This document shows positions 16,373 through 23,498 of a DNA stretch of 34,620 nucleotides, in pieces. The translations under genes and the position numbers were made by a program. Every line of letters begins with the position of its first letter. Positions within the stretch are counted from its first letter, which is position 1. Source of the DNA: Candidatus Falkowbacteria bacterium RIFOXYA2_FULL_38_12 (GTDB lineage Bacteria > Patescibacteriota > Patescibacteriia > XYB2-FULL-38-15); assembly GCA_001778095.1 (NCBI GenBank), contig MFGA01000020.1, positions 35,426 through 70,045 on the forward strand. Reading direction: 5' to 3'. Under the pieces are notes generated by a model. The model searched no databases, had not been told where the DNA came from, and saw nothing but the letters and a program-made list of their open reading frames with translations.

Positions 16373-17404
16373 CTACACTTTTATAATTTTTTTCGCCGCT
16401 TTGCGCATGCGATTCATTATCGCCGCGCCGAAATTTTTTTCCGGGATACCTTCGACTAAAATGATGTCAATATTTTTTTTATCAAAATCGCGAAAAGATT
16501 TAAAAAGATTTTTGGCAATCGCTTCGTTATTTTCCCCCAAGTAAATAATAGTATCAACATTTTTATAGTTATAACGATTGCCGAGGTTTAGCACGCCCAC
16601 CTTCCTTGCTCCATATTTGCCGATAAGTTCATCGATTTTTCTTCTTACGTCTGAAACATTTCCTTCAACTAAAATTAATTTTGCCTTTGGAGAATAATGA
16701 GCATATTTTAATCCCGGAGAAGGAGGATTTTTTATTTTTTGGGAAGCTTTATGTATTTTAATTGTTCCCACGATTTTTTCCAATTCTTCGGCAGTGATTT
16801 TTCCCGGTCGCAAAAGAACAAAAGGTGATTTGGTGCAATCTAAAATTGTGGACTCAACGCCGATTTTTGTCTCGCCTCCGTCTAAAATCATCTCAATCCT
16901 TCCGGCAAGGTCGTTATAAACATGAGAAGCTTCGGTCGGGCTGGGGCTTCCGGAAAGATTGGCCGAGGGGGCGGCGATTGGCGACCCCAGTTTTTTAATC
17001 AAAGCTCTTGCGACAATATTATCCGGCAATCTTATTGACGTGTTTTTCAATCCGGCCGTTATTTCCTCGGGGACTATTTTTTTCTTTTTGATGATTAAAG
17101 TCAGCGGTCCCGGCCAAAATTTATTGATTAGTTTTTTAATGAGTTCCAGATTTTTTTTATCAGGTTCGGTATATATAAAAATATCTTCCTTCTCGGCGAT
17201 ATGTAAAATCAGAGGATTATCCTGCGGTCTTTTTTTCGCTTTAAAAATTTTTTTAATTGCCATGGGGTTTAGGGCATCAGCTCCCAGACCGTAAACAGTT
17301 TCCGTTGGAAAAGCAACCAAGCCGCCATTTCTTAAAATTTGGGCGGCTTTTTTTATCTTTTCATCTTCCGGTTTTTTTGGGTTTATTCTTATAATTTCGG
17401 TCAT
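16373..17404 (-). CDS. tsaC: L-threonylcarbamoyladenylate synthase, Sua5 type
   Basis: The 343-aa enzyme makes threonylcarbamoyl-AMP from threonine, bicarbonate and ATP, the first step of t6A formation at position 37 of ANN-decoding tRNAs. The YrdC domain covers about 1-205, with GLVAFPTETVYGLGADA, KKRPQDNPLILHI, TSIRLPD and SAPSANLSGSPSPT-like motifs. An extended C-terminal Sua5 domain (about 230-343) follows a linker with PSPGLKYAHYSPKA. It is therefore the long Sua5 form rather than short TsaC. The gene is divergent from dnaG, with 109 bp between the starts. Confidence 0.93.
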   Translation of the reverse strand: MTEIIRINPKKPEDEKIKKAAQILRNGGLVAFPTETVYGLGADALNPMAIKKIFKAKKRPQDNPLILHIAEKEDIFIYTEPDKKNLELIKKLINKFWPGPLTLIIKKKKIVPEEITAGLKNTSIRLPDNIVARALIKKLGSPIAAPSANLSGSPSPTEASHVYNDLAGRIEMILDGGETKIGVESTILDCTKSPFVLLRPGKITAEELEKIVGTIKIHKASQKIKNPPSPGLKYAHYSPKAKLILVEGNVSDVRRKIDELIGKYGARKVGVLNLGNRYNYKNVDTIIYLGENNEAIAKNLFKSFRDFDKKNIDIILVEGIPEKNFGAAIMNRMRKAAKKIIKV

Positions 17405-17446
17405 AATAGAGTAGTTTTAACACAATTTTGCGAATCGAACAAGCCG

Positions 17447-17475
17447 TTGACTTTGAACCTATTTCAGACTACTAT
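17447..17475 (+). promoter_or_regulatory. Sigma70-type promoter of dnaG
   Basis: TTGACT (17447-17452) and TACTAT (17470-17475) are separated by 17 bp, close to consensus. It lies 39 bp before the dnaG ATG. AAGGA at 17501-17505 is the probable ribosome site. Confidence 0.75.
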
Positions 17476-17513
17476 AAGTGTAGCAGAATAAAGGAAAAAT
17501 AAGGAAATTACTT

Positions 17514-19313
17514 ATGCCTGATTCCCAGGTTGATGAAATAAAAAACCGCCTTGATGTCGTGGAAGTTATTCAGGAATATCTTCCGAGTTTGAAGCAGGTC
17601 GGCGGAAACTGGAAGGGGCTTTGTCCATTTCACAATGAGAAGACCCCTTCTTTTATGGTTTCCAAAGAAAAACAAATTTGGCATTGTTTTGGATGTGGAG
17701 AAGGCGGCGATATCTTTACCTTTGCGATGAAGTTTGAAAATTTAGAATTTCCGGAGGCATTAAAAATTTTAGCAAAAAAAGCGGGAGTAACTTTAAAATA
17801 CGAAGAGCCCCGACTCATGGACCAGAAAACAAAAATACTGAATATTTTAGAAACAGCGTCAAAGTTTTACCACGATCTTTTGCTCAATTCCGCCGAGGCA
17901 GGCACAGCGAGAAAATATTTATTTGAAAAAAGGCGACTTAAAAAAGAAACGGTGGAAGATTTTTCTCTGGGATTTTCTTTGGATTCTTGGGACAGTCTCT
18001 TAAAATTTTTGCGTGAAAAAAAATATAATGAAAATGATATTTTTCTCGCCGGGCTCGCTATAAAAAAAGAGCGCGGTTCCGGTTTTTACGATCGTTTTCG
18101 CGGGAGAATAATGTTTCCCATCCGAGATGTCCATGGTCATGTGGTCGGATTCACCGCGAGGCTCTTGCCCGAGGCGGAAAAAAAAGAAAACGCGGGTGGA
18201 AAATATATCAATACTCCACAAACATTGGTTTATAATAAAAGTCAGGTAATCTATGGTCTCAATGATGCCAAACAAAATATCAAAAAGGAAAATTTAACGG
18301 TGATGGTTGAGGGAAATATGGATGTTATCGCTTCGCACGAGGCGGGAATAAAAAATGTGGTTGCTTCTTCCGGTACGGCGATGACCGTGGAACAAGTTAA
18401 TCTTTTGAAACGTTTTTCGCCGAATCTGGCCATATCGTTTGACGCTGATCTCGCTGGCGGAGTGGCGGCCATGCGTGGCATTGATGTCGCTCTGCGCGAA
18501 GGAGTAGCGGTTAAAGTAATAATGCTCGATCCGAATATCGGAAAAGATCCGGATGATTATATCAGAAAAGATGTAAATCTTTGGCGAGAGGCGATAGCGA
18601 ACGCGATGCCCTTTATGGATTATTATATTAAAAAAGTTTTAAGTACTCTTGATTTAAGAAAAATTGAACATAAAAAAGAAGCGGCCAGACTTTTGTTAAC
18701 AGAGCTGAATAAAATTCCCGATAAGGTTGAGCAAGCATATTATTTGGAAAAGCTAGGAAATATTTTAGGCGTTTCTGAACAGGTTTTGAGAGAATCAATG
18801 CCGAGAGAAAAGCTCTACAAAAATGAGGATTATTTCGAGGAAAAATCGCGCGTTTTGGTTACTGATAAAAGCCGACCGGCTCTTTTGGCTGAAACTTTTT
18901 TAGCCTTACTTTTGAAATATCCAAGTTGTTTAAATTACGCCATTGACTACATTGAACCGTTTATGTTGCCAGAGCCAATGTTTGGAGAAATTTACAAAAA
19001 TTTGATTTTGTCCTACAATAAGGCTGTGGATAACGGGAGTCTTGAGTCAGTCGTTAATGACATCTCCAAGGACGAAAAAACCAAGAATTACATTAATAGT
19101 TTATATTTTTTAGCCGAAAGAGATTTTGACGGTTTTGAGGAAGAGGCGATAAAGGAAGAGGTGGTAAAAAGCGCTAAAGCTCTTAAAACAAACTATATTT
19201 TTAGCCAAAGGAAGAGACTTGAAGAGGAGATGAGGAAAGCGGAAGAAAAGGGCGACCAAGAAACAATGAAGAGATTGATGAGTGAGTTTGACCAATCGGT
19301 CGCTTTGGAATAG
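17514..19313 (+). CDS. dnaG: DNA primase
   Basis: The 599-aa protein synthesises RNA primers for replication. The CHC2 zinc finger is complete (C37, H40, C58, C61 in LCPFH and HCFGCG). The catalytic core follows with YHDLLL, then FYDRFRGRIMFPI. The Toprim domain has VEGNMDVIASHEAG (E266) and FDADLAGG (D310, D312), then DPDDYI. The C-terminal 150 residues are helical and should bind the replicative helicase. Length is normal. The gene precedes rpoD, as in the classic macromolecular-synthesis arrangement (dnaG-rpoD). Confidence 0.96.
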   Translation: MPDSQVDEIKNRLDVVEVIQEYLPSLKQVGGNWKGLCPFHNEKTPSFMVSKEKQIWHCFGCGEGGDIFTFAMKFENLEFPEALKILAKKAGVTLKYEEPRLMDQKTKILNILETASKFYHDLLLNSAEAGTARKYLFEKRRLKKETVEDFSLGFSLDSWDSLLKFLREKKYNENDIFLAGLAIKKERGSGFYDRFRGRIMFPIRDVHGHVVGFTARLLPEAEKKENAGGKYINTPQTLVYNKSQVIYGLNDAKQNIKKENLTVMVEGNMDVIASHEAGIKNVVASSGTAMTVEQVNLLKRFSPNLAISFDADLAGGVAAMRGIDVALREGVAVKVIMLDPNIGKDPDDYIRKDVNLWREAIANAMPFMDYYIKKVLSTLDLRKIEHKKEAARLLLTELNKIPDKVEQAYYLEKLGNILGVSEQVLRESMPREKLYKNEDYFEEKSRVLVTDKSRPALLAETFLALLLKYPSCLNYAIDYIEPFMLPEPMFGEIYKNLILSYNKAVDNGSLESVVNDISKDEKTKNYINSLYFLAERDFDGFEEEAIKEEVVKSAKALKTNYIFSQRKRLEEEMRKAEEKGDQETMKRLMSEFDQSVALE

Positions 19314-19427
19314 GCTAATGTTTTAGGTCTATAGTATAAAAACAAGGAGGGGCGGTTTTGCGGTCTCTCTATTAAGTTTGTCTATTGTCTTTAGTAAAAA
19401 TAATTTTCATATTTTTTTAAAATTAAA

Positions 19428-20729
19428 ATGGCAAAAAAGAAAAAAAATATTCCGGTTAAAAGCAAGAAGCCGGAGAAAAAAGGAAAAAAGGAAACCAAGG
19501 GGGGTAAAGCAAAAAAGAAGGTTCCTCTAAAGTCCAGTGGAATAAAAAAAGACGCAATTAAAAAGACGGCAAAGAAAAAAATAGTGGCCGTCAAAAAAGC
19601 TCCGATAAAAAAAGGAGTTGTTTTACCGTTGCCAAAAATTTTTCCTCCAAGCGATGAAGAAATGAAAAAGTTGATTGAAAAAGGAAGAACAAGAGGATTT
19701 TTAACTGATGGGGAAATTCTTTTTACTTTTTGCAATTTGGAAAATTATCTTAAAAAATACGACGAGTTTCTTGATATGCTGGAAGACGCGGGCGTGTGCG
19801 TGGCTGAAGTTAAACAGGGGATACTGGGCAGAGAAGACGATAGAAGAAAAATTTTGTCGGATATTGGCGTTAGCAAAGAGAAAAAGAGGCTTGATCTGGG
19901 CGATATTTCCACAGACTCTATTCAGATGTATCTTCGCGAAATCGGAAAAGTGCCGTTATTGACGACCGAAGAAGAAATGTCCTTAGCTAGAAGAAAAGAT
20001 ATTGGAGACGCGGCCGCCTCGCAAAGATTGATGGTCGCCAATTTACGTTTGGTGGTTTCCATTGCTAAAAAATTTGTCGGAAAAAATCTTTCTTTGGCTG
20101 ACTTGATTCAAGAGGGGAATATCGGTTTGATGCGCGCAGTGGAAAAATTTGATGCTAGAAAAGGTTATAAATTTTCCACATACGCGACTTGGTGGATTAG
20201 GCAAGCGGTGACGAGAGCTTTGGCCGATCAATCTAGAACTATCAGAATTCCGGTGCATATGGTTGAGGCGATTAATCGTTATCAACAGGTTGCTAGACAA
20301 TTAATTCAAGACTTGGGTCGTGAACCATTACCGGAAGAGATTGCCGCGGAAATGGGCGAAGACGTGGAAAAAGTAAAAGATTTTATTCAATATTCACAAG
20401 ATACCGTTTCCTTGGATACTTCCGTTGGTGATGACGATGAAGACAGCGTCTTAGAAGATTTTATAGAAGATTTCAAAAATATTTCTCCGGATCGCGCGGC
20501 CGCGCTTCAGCTTTTGCGCGAATACGTGAAAGACGCTATAAAAGATTTATTGCCTCGCGAACAGAAAATTTTAGAGATGCGTTTTGGTCTTGAAGACGGA
20601 GTCTCTCATACTCTTGAAGAAGTGGGGGAGGAGTTTGGCGTTACAAGAGAAAGAATCAGGCAGATTGAACAAAAAGCGTTGGAAAAGATACAAGGATTCA
20701 AGGGTATTGAAAAATTACGGGATTATTGA
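19428..20729 (+). CDS. rpoD: Primary RNA polymerase sigma factor (sigma70, RpoD)
   Basis: The 433-aa protein has an unusual N-terminal tail (about 1-70) made almost entirely of Lys, Ala, Pro and Val. Region 1.1-like helices follow, then region 1.2 ([16 protein letters not shown], about 163), region 2 ([18 protein letters not shown], then [17 protein letters not shown] near 250), region 3 and region 4.2 ([19 protein letters not shown], about 395-415). Region 2.4 and 4.2 residues match the housekeeping sigma that reads TTGACA/TATAAT, in line with the promoters seen in this window. The lysine-rich tail replaces the usual acidic region 1.1 start. Confidence 0.96.
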   Translation: MAKKKKNIPVKSKKPEKKGKKETKGGKAKKKVPLKSSGIKKDAIKKTAKKKIVAVKKAPIKKGVVLPLPKIFPPSDEEMKKLIEKGRTRGFLTDGEILFTFCNLENYLKKYDEFLDMLEDAGVCVAEVKQGILGREDDRRKILSDIGVSKEKKRLDLGDISTDSIQMYLREIGKVPLLTTEEEMSLARRKDIGDAAASQRLMVANLRLVVSIAKKFVGKNLSLADLIQEGNIGLMRAVEKFDARKGYKFSTYATWWIRQAVTRALADQSRTIRIPVHMVEAINRYQQVARQLIQDLGREPLPEEIAAEMGEDVEKVKDFIQYSQDTVSLDTSVGDDDEDSVLEDFIEDFKNISPDRAAALQLLREYVKDAIKDLLPREQKILEMRFGLEDGVSHTLEEVGEEFGVTRERIRQIEQKALEKIQGFKGIEKLRDY

Positions 20730-20764
20730 TAAAATTAGAAAGCTAAATATTTTCCAGGTCGAGT

Positions 20765-20836
20765 TCCGAGGTAGCTCAGTGGCAGAGCAGTTGGCTGTTA
20801 ACCAATTGGTCGTGGGTTCGAATCCCACCCTCGGAG
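20765..20836 (+). tRNA. tRNA-Asn (GUU)
   Basis: A full cloverleaf can be drawn. Acceptor TCCGAGG (20765-20771) pairs with CCTCGGA (20829-20835), and the discriminator base is G. The D stem is GCTC/GAGC. The anticodon stem GTTGG/CCAAT (one G-T pair) encloses loop CTGTTAA with anticodon GTT. The T arm is GTGGG-TTCGAAT-CCCAC. CCA is not encoded. It lies 35 bp after rpoD and before a terminator, so it may be co-transcribed with the sigma factor gene. Confidence 0.95.
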
Positions 20837-20860
20837 CTTGGTTTGGAAACTATTGAATTG

Positions 20861-20886
20861 AAACACCCTATCAAAGGGTGTTTTTA
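20861..20886 (+). terminator. Rho-independent terminator after tRNA-Asn
   Basis: AAACACCCT (20861-20869) and AGGGTGTTT (20875-20883) form a 9-bp perfect stem with loop ATCAA, followed by T residues. It ends the dnaG-rpoD-tRNA stretch. Confidence 0.85.
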
Positions 20887-20961
20887 GTTTACTTTTAAGC
20901 TTGAATATGGGAAAATTAAAAAATGCAATATAGGATAATTTATTATTAAATTTATTTGAGT

Positions 20962-21180
20962 ATGTCAAAACATAAAATGACATTAAAATACTTGGCAACA
21001 AATATTTCTATCGTTGTTGGTTTGGTATTGATTTGGCGCGGAGTTTGGTACGTATTGGACGGATTGGATAAATTGATTTTCGGTGGTAGCCATATCTGGA
21101 CTGCTCTTGGCGGTATTATAGTTGGTCTTCTTATTTTATATTTGCCGGACAAGGATTTAAAGGAAATTGAAAAATTATAA
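20962..21180 (+). CDS. Small two-helix membrane protein
   Basis: The ATG at 20962 gives 72 residues (MSKHKMTLKYLATN at the start). An upstream in-frame TTG at 20956 adds only two residues and is less likely. Two hydrophobic helices (about 12-32 with VVGLVLIWRGVWYVL and about 45-65 with ALGGIIVGLLILYL) flank a short glycine-containing loop (IFGGSH). The C-terminus is charged (LPDKDLKEIEKL). No family is recognised. It ends 4 bp before the PerM-type permease gene, so the two are likely translated together. Confidence 0.7.
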   Translation: MSKHKMTLKYLATNISIVVGLVLIWRGVWYVLDGLDKLIFGGSHIWTALGGIIVGLLILYLPDKDLKEIEKL

Positions 21181-21184
21181 TTAT

Positions 21185-22225
21185 ATGAATCAAAATCAAC
21201 ACTCAGATTATTTTTTATTTTTTTGTCTTGTAGCTTCAATTATTATTGTATATTTTATTATTCAACCGTTTTTAACCCCGCTCATTTTAGCGGCCGTGTT
21301 TGCTTTTCTCTTTCAACCCATCTATGGAAAATTTTTATTTGTAACACGAGAACGTCCAAGTCTTTCAGCTTTTATTACCACCATTATTGCCATTATTCTA
21401 GTTATTTTGCCAATTGCGTTTGTTGGAACTCTTATATTAAAAGAATCAACAGGACTTTATCAAACATTTATGGGGGGAGACAGGAACGATCTTGTAACAG
21501 CCATTGAGGAAATCCTAAATCAAGCGCGCGTTATTCTACCAATTCCGGAGACATTTGAATTGGATATCGGTCAATATGTAAAACAGTGGTTAGAGATATT
21601 GGTTCAACATCTTGGTGGTATCTTTTCAAGTTTTGCTAAAATATTTTTGAGTGCGTTTGTTTTTCTTACCGCTTTTTATTTTTTATTGAAAGATGGGCGG
21701 AAACTGAAAGATTATCTTGTTGATTTGAGCCCTCTTAATGATAAAGATGATGATTTAATCGTTAGGAGTCTTCAATCCGCGGTGTCTGCGACCGTAAAGG
21801 GCAACCTTACTATCGGGCTTATTCAGGGAATACTCACCGGCATCGGATTTACGATTTTTGGTGTTCCGGATCCTGTTTTGTGGGGAAGTGTGGCCGCGAT
21901 AACAGCCTTAATACCCGGAATAGGCACGGCGCTGGTCATTACCCCCGCAATCATCTTTTTATTTCTTACTGGTAATACTTTTGATGGGATGGGGCTTCTT
22001 GTGTGGGGGTTCACTGCCGTCGGTCTCGTTGATAATTTTTTAGGTCCGAAACTTGTAGGGCGCGGCATGAAATTGCATCCGTTGGCCGTATTTTTAGCAG
22101 TACTTGGTGGCTTAGCATTTTTTGGTCCCTTGGGATTCTTGCTCGGGCCCCTCTTTATGAGCGTGTGCTTAGCCTTAGTTGATATTTATTTTTCCCTAAA
22201 AATAAGAAATAATAAAATTATATAA
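21185..22225 (+). CDS. AI-2E/PerM (UPF0118) family permease
   Basis: The ATG at 21185 is preferred over a TTG at 21167 and gives 346 residues. It has an N-terminal pair of helices, a soluble middle part (about 90-150), and a C-terminal block of helices with FYFLLKDG, GLIQGILTGIGFTIFGVPDP, AAITALIPGIGTALV and FGPLGFLLGPL. This is the standard layout of the family. Members include exporters of AI-2 and Na+/H+ antiporters, so the substrate is open. The adjacent 72-aa membrane protein may be a partner. Confidence 0.9.
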   Translation: MNQNQHSDYFLFFCLVASIIIVYFIIQPFLTPLILAAVFAFLFQPIYGKFLFVTRERPSLSAFITTIIAIILVILPIAFVGTLILKESTGLYQTFMGGDRNDLVTAIEEILNQARVILPIPETFELDIGQYVKQWLEILVQHLGGIFSSFAKIFLSAFVFLTAFYFLLKDGRKLKDYLVDLSPLNDKDDDLIVRSLQSAVSATVKGNLTIGLIQGILTGIGFTIFGVPDPVLWGSVAAITALIPGIGTALVITPAIIFLFLTGNTFDGMGLLVWGFTAVGLVDNFLGPKLVGRGMKLHPLAVFLAVLGGLAFFGPLGFLLGPLFMSVCLALVDIYFSLKIRNNKII

Positions 22226-22247
22226 GCGCGCATTGCCTATAAATTTT

Positions 22248-22409
22248 ATGAATAAAAAGATAAAAATGGCATTGTCTGTACTTGCAATATCATTTGGGAT
22301 ATTTATTTTTGTCTATGGCGAATATGACGACAGTCCCGGGGGACAATTGCTGGGAGTCCTCGCAGTCGTTGGCGGTATTGTTGGTATAATAAACAAGAGA
22401 AAAATCTAG
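22248..22409 (+). CDS. Small membrane protein, 53 aa
   Basis: An ATG at 22248 opens a 53-residue frame ending in TAG. It has a basic start (MNKKIKMALSV), one helix (VLAISFGIFIFVYG), a polar loop (EYDDSPGGQ), a second helix (LLGVLAVVGGIVGII) and a basic end (NKRKI). The layout is typical of a real small membrane protein, but no family is recognised. It follows the permease gene by 22 bp and is followed by a terminator. Confidence 0.6.
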   Translation: MNKKIKMALSVLAISFGIFIFVYGEYDDSPGGQLLGVLAVVGGIVGIINKRKI

Positions 22410-22456
22410 ACCAAATCGTCTCTTCAGAATAAAGCCCGCAAGATGGAAAAAAATAG

Positions 22457-22480
22457 AAATCGCCATTTCGGCGATTTTTT
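22457..22480 (+). terminator. Rho-independent terminator
   Basis: AAATCGCC (22457-22464) pairs with GGCGATTT (22470-22477) around ATTTC, and the T-run continues to 22480. It ends the 20962-22409 gene run. Confidence 0.85.
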
Positions 22481-22494
22481 GATAGAATATTCTT

Positions 22495-22692
22495 GTGGCA
22501 TTTTTTAAAAAAATATTTCAAAACAATCCCAAAATTAAAAAGATAATCGGAGCGATATTTTTGTTGATAGGATTGATTGCACTTATTACTCCCTTTACGC
22601 CCGGCTCTTGGCTTATTTTTGTGGGATTAGAATTGCTAGGGATTCGTTTTTTACTTTGGGATAAAATAAAAAATAAGTTTAAAAAACAATAG
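22495..22692 (+). CDS. PGPGW-like small transmembrane protein
   Basis: The GTG at 22495 starts 65 residues. A basic N-terminus (FFKKIFQNNPKIKK) is followed by a hydrophobic hairpin containing ITPFTPGSWLIFVGLELLGI and a basic end (DKIKNKFKKQ). The PGSW-x-L-x-GL element resembles the PGPGW motif of a widespread transmembrane family of unknown role. It starts right after the upstream terminator and 16 bp before the exonuclease gene. Confidence 0.65.
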   Translation: MAFFKKIFQNNPKIKKIIGAIFLLIGLIALITPFTPGSWLIFVGLELLGIRFLLWDKIKNKFKKQ

Positions 22693-22708
22693 TTATTTAC
22701 TTTAATAT

Positions 22709-23416
22709 ATGAACCTAATTTTTTTAGACACCGAAACAACCGGCAATGAAATTGGCAAGGATCGACTTTGCCAGGTTTGCTATAAAGTTGGCTCGGTAAT
22801 GAAAAACGAATATTTTAAACCGCCGGTTCCCATCTCCGTGAAAGCGATGAGTATTACCCATATTACCAACAAAATGGTCCAAGATAAAAAACCGTTTATT
22901 GGTAGCGAGATGCATGATGATTTAAAAAATTTACTGGAAGACGGTATTTTGGTTGCCCATAATGCCAAATTTGATATTTCCATGCTGGAAGCGGAGGGTT
23001 TGGCCACAAATAAATTTATTTGCACTTTGAGAATGGCTCGATATTTAGATCCCCAAAACGCCATTCCGGAATATAATTTGCAATATCTTAGATACCTTTT
23101 GGATATTGATGTTGCGGGTGATCCACACAATGCGGAGACAGACGTAAAAGTTTTAGTCGCTATTTTTGACAGGTTATTTTTAAAAATGAAAGAGTCTTTG
23201 AATAGCGATGACGAAATTATTAAAAAAATGATAGAAGTTTCAAGCGTCCCGTCTATTTTTTCATATTTTAATTTTGGGAAATATAAAGATCAAAAAGTTG
23301 AAGACGTAGCAAAATCGGACAGGGGATACTTGGAATGGCTTTTGAATACAAAAATGCAAAATGAGAAAAATGACGAAGATTGGATATATACCTTGAGACA
23401 TTTTTTAAGCAGGTGA
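22709..23416 (+). CDS. DnaQ-like DEDDh 3'-5' exonuclease
   Basis: The 235-aa protein has the exonuclease triad motifs: FLDTETTG (D7, E9), HNAKFD (D89) and HNAETD (H140, D145). These cover about residues 1-160 and match the DnaQ/polymerase III epsilon family. The C-terminal 60 residues (FNFGKYKDQKVEDVAK, then YLEWLL) look like the DUF3820-type module often attached to such exonucleases. Proofreading, RNA trimming or repair are all possible. It is probably not the replicative epsilon subunit itself, given the extra domain. Confidence 0.88.
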   Translation: MNLIFLDTETTGNEIGKDRLCQVCYKVGSVMKNEYFKPPVPISVKAMSITHITNKMVQDKKPFIGSEMHDDLKNLLEDGILVAHNAKFDISMLEAEGLATNKFICTLRMARYLDPQNAIPEYNLQYLRYLLDIDVAGDPHNAETDVKVLVAIFDRLFLKMKESLNSDDEIIKKMIEVSSVPSIFSYFNFGKYKDQKVEDVAKSDRGYLEWLLNTKMQNEKNDEDWIYTLRHFLSR

Positions 23417-23462
23417 GAGGCTACTTGATTATCTGGCTATGTAAAATAATAATATTTTTTGA

Positions 23463-23468
23463 TATACT
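23463..23468 (+). promoter_or_regulatory. Possible -10 box of the exported-protein cluster
   Basis: TATACT lies 31 bp before the ATG of the 778-aa gene in an AT-rich stretch. The -35 region 17 bp upstream is poor (TGTAAA). The call rests on the -10 match and on its place in the only gap before the cluster. Confidence 0.35.
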
Positions 23469-23498
23469 AGTAAAAGAGAAAGCATCATAACCGTAATA

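Noticed and set aside
16350-16544. Plus-strand frame after the terminator
   Set aside because: It is antisense to the Sua5 C-terminal domain and starts within terminator sequence.
20765-20836. tRNA-Asn as a phage or island attachment site
   Set aside because: No integrase gene is nearby and I found no duplicated tRNA 3' end in the window.
20584-20856. Plus-strand frame overlapping rpoD and the tRNA
   Set aside because: It overlaps the conserved 3' end of rpoD in another frame and runs through the tRNA-Asn gene.
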